DNA from: Rhodoferax sp. OV413
GTDB lineage: Bacteria; Pseudomonadota; Gammaproteobacteria; Burkholderiales; Burkholderiaceae_C
Reading direction: 5' to 3'
Length of the DNA: 12,986 nucleotides
Assembly (NCBI GenBank): GCA_945861195.1
Contig: CAMATS010000029.1
Location: 1 to 12,986, forward strand
The notes beneath the pieces were generated by a model. It searched no databases. It saw nothing but the letters and a program-made list of their open reading frames with translations, and was not told the DNA's origin. Of this stretch, positions 12,367 to 12,986 are shown piece after piece; position 1 is the first letter of the stretch; each line of letters begins with the position of its first letter. Both the position numbers and the translations under genes were made by a program.

Positions 12367-12986
12367 ATGAAAAATCACCCTGCAACGGTCCCGCTTCGGC
12401 TGGTGATTGTGACCATGGACACCCACCTGGCGAGCTCGGTTGACCGGGCCAGACGGGTTTTGGCCAAGGAGTTGCCAGGCCTGACAGTAAACCTGCATGC
12501 CGCCTCCGAATACGCTGGCAACGAGGCTGCCATTGCCCGCTGCCGGGCCGACATTGCCCAGGCCGACATCGTGATCGCCGGCATGCTGTTTTTGGAGGAC
12601 CATTTCCTGCCAATTCTGGATGACCTGCGCCGCCGCCGACTGAGCTGTGATGCCATGATTTGCATGGCGTCTGCGGCCGAGGTGGTCAAGCTGACCCGGC
12701 TGGGTAATTTCGACATGGACAAGCCCGCCAGCGGCCCGATGGCCTTGCTCAAAAAACTGCGTGGCGGCAGCAAAGACAAGGCTGCAACCGGGGGCGCTGC
12801 GCAAATGAAAATGCTGCGCCGTTTACCGCAAATGCTGCGCTTCATCCCAGGTACAGCACAGGATGTGCGGGCCTATTTCATGACGCTTCAGTACTGGCTG
12901 GGCGGCTCCGATGACAACGTGCTCAACCTGGTGCGCCATGCCGTTGATCGCGGTGCTGACGGGCCGCGCAAAGTCCTGCGGGGCCT
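12367..12986 (+). CDS. bchH: Magnesium chelatase subunit BchH (5' part, runs off the window)
   Basis: This is the large porphyrin-binding subunit of Mg-chelatase, which with BchI and BchD inserts Mg2+ into protoporphyrin IX, the first committed step to bacteriochlorophyll. Only the first 206 codons of about 1,240 are present and the frame is open at the edge. The N-terminal domain is recognisable: RLVIVTMDTHLASSVDRA, then ADIVIAGMLFLEDHFLPIL, then the MICMASAAEVVKLTRLGNFDM block. The ATG is one base after the bchB stop, with a weak GGA about 9 nt upstream, implying translational coupling. Its place after bchB agrees with the bchFNBHLM order of purple bacteria. Confidence 0.94.
   Translation, partial: MKNHPATVPLRLVIVTMDTHLASSVDRARRVLAKELPGLTVNLHAASEYAGNEAAIARCRADIAQADIVIAGMLFLEDHFLPILDDLRRRRLSCDAMICMASAAEVVKLTRLGNFDMDKPASGPMALLKKLRGGSKDKAATGGAAQMKMLRRLPQMLRFIPGTAQDVRAYFMTLQYWLGGSDDNVLNLVRHAVDRGADGPRKVLRG

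Overview
This window is the end of a photosynthesis gene cluster (PGC) from a purple bacterium, joined to a TRAP-type solute transporter locus. The best guess for the host is a phototrophic betaproteobacterium of the Burkholderiales/Comamonadaceae type (Rhodoferax-like). That rests on the gene order ppaA-ppsR-bchG-bchP facing bchF-N-B-H, the flavour of the TRAP proteins, and a PpsR whose cysteine pattern differs from Rhodobacter. The assignment is an inference; no rRNA gene is present.

Layout. (1) 2-1084 (+): a Tat-exported TRAP substrate-binding protein of the DctP/TakP type, closed by an intrinsic terminator at 1096-1129. (2) 1346-3462 (-): the two TRAP membrane subunits, dctM and dctQ, overlapping by ATGA and pointing tail-to-tail at dctP. 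(3) 3626-8620 (-): reading leftward from 8620, ppaA/aerR (B12-binding regulator), ppsR/crtJ (PAS-PAS-HTH regulator), bchG (bacteriochlorophyll synthase), bchP (geranylgeranyl reductase), and a small unrecognised three-helix membrane protein with a TTG start. (4) 8621-8899: a 279-bp divergent control region. (5) 8900-12986 (+): bchF, bchN, bchB and the first sixth of bchH, packed with overlaps of 4 bp or gaps of 11 bp or less. This is the upstream part of the bchFNBHLM operon; bchL and bchM are expected beyond the right edge.

How it works together. BchN and BchB are the catalytic part of dark-operative protochlorophyllide reductase. BchH is the porphyrin-binding subunit of Mg-chelatase. BchF hydrates the 3-vinyl group. 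BchG adds the geranylgeranyl tail and BchP reduces it to phytyl. PpsR and PpaA, encoded among these genes, are the expected redox/light-responsive regulators. The sequence shows PpsR-type operators (TGT-N12-ACA) on the bchG promoter. At bchF there is a 34-bp dyad of the form TGT-N12-ACGT-N12-ACA. At both promoters the -35 box TTGACA is embedded in the operator, and the predicted transcript start is only about 2 nt upstream of the preferred ATG.

Most interesting points: the composite bchF dyad, the tandem bchG operators, the apparently near-leaderless bchF and bchG mRNAs, a Shine-Dalgarno-bearing hairpin at the bchF/bchN junction, two terminator-like hairpins aimed at bchF with no gene to terminate, a long structured ppaA leader, the PpsR cysteine pattern, and the uncharacterised membrane protein after bchP. 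No mobile element, tRNA, rRNA or CRISPR array was seen, and I found no clear evidence of a wholly new multi-gene system.
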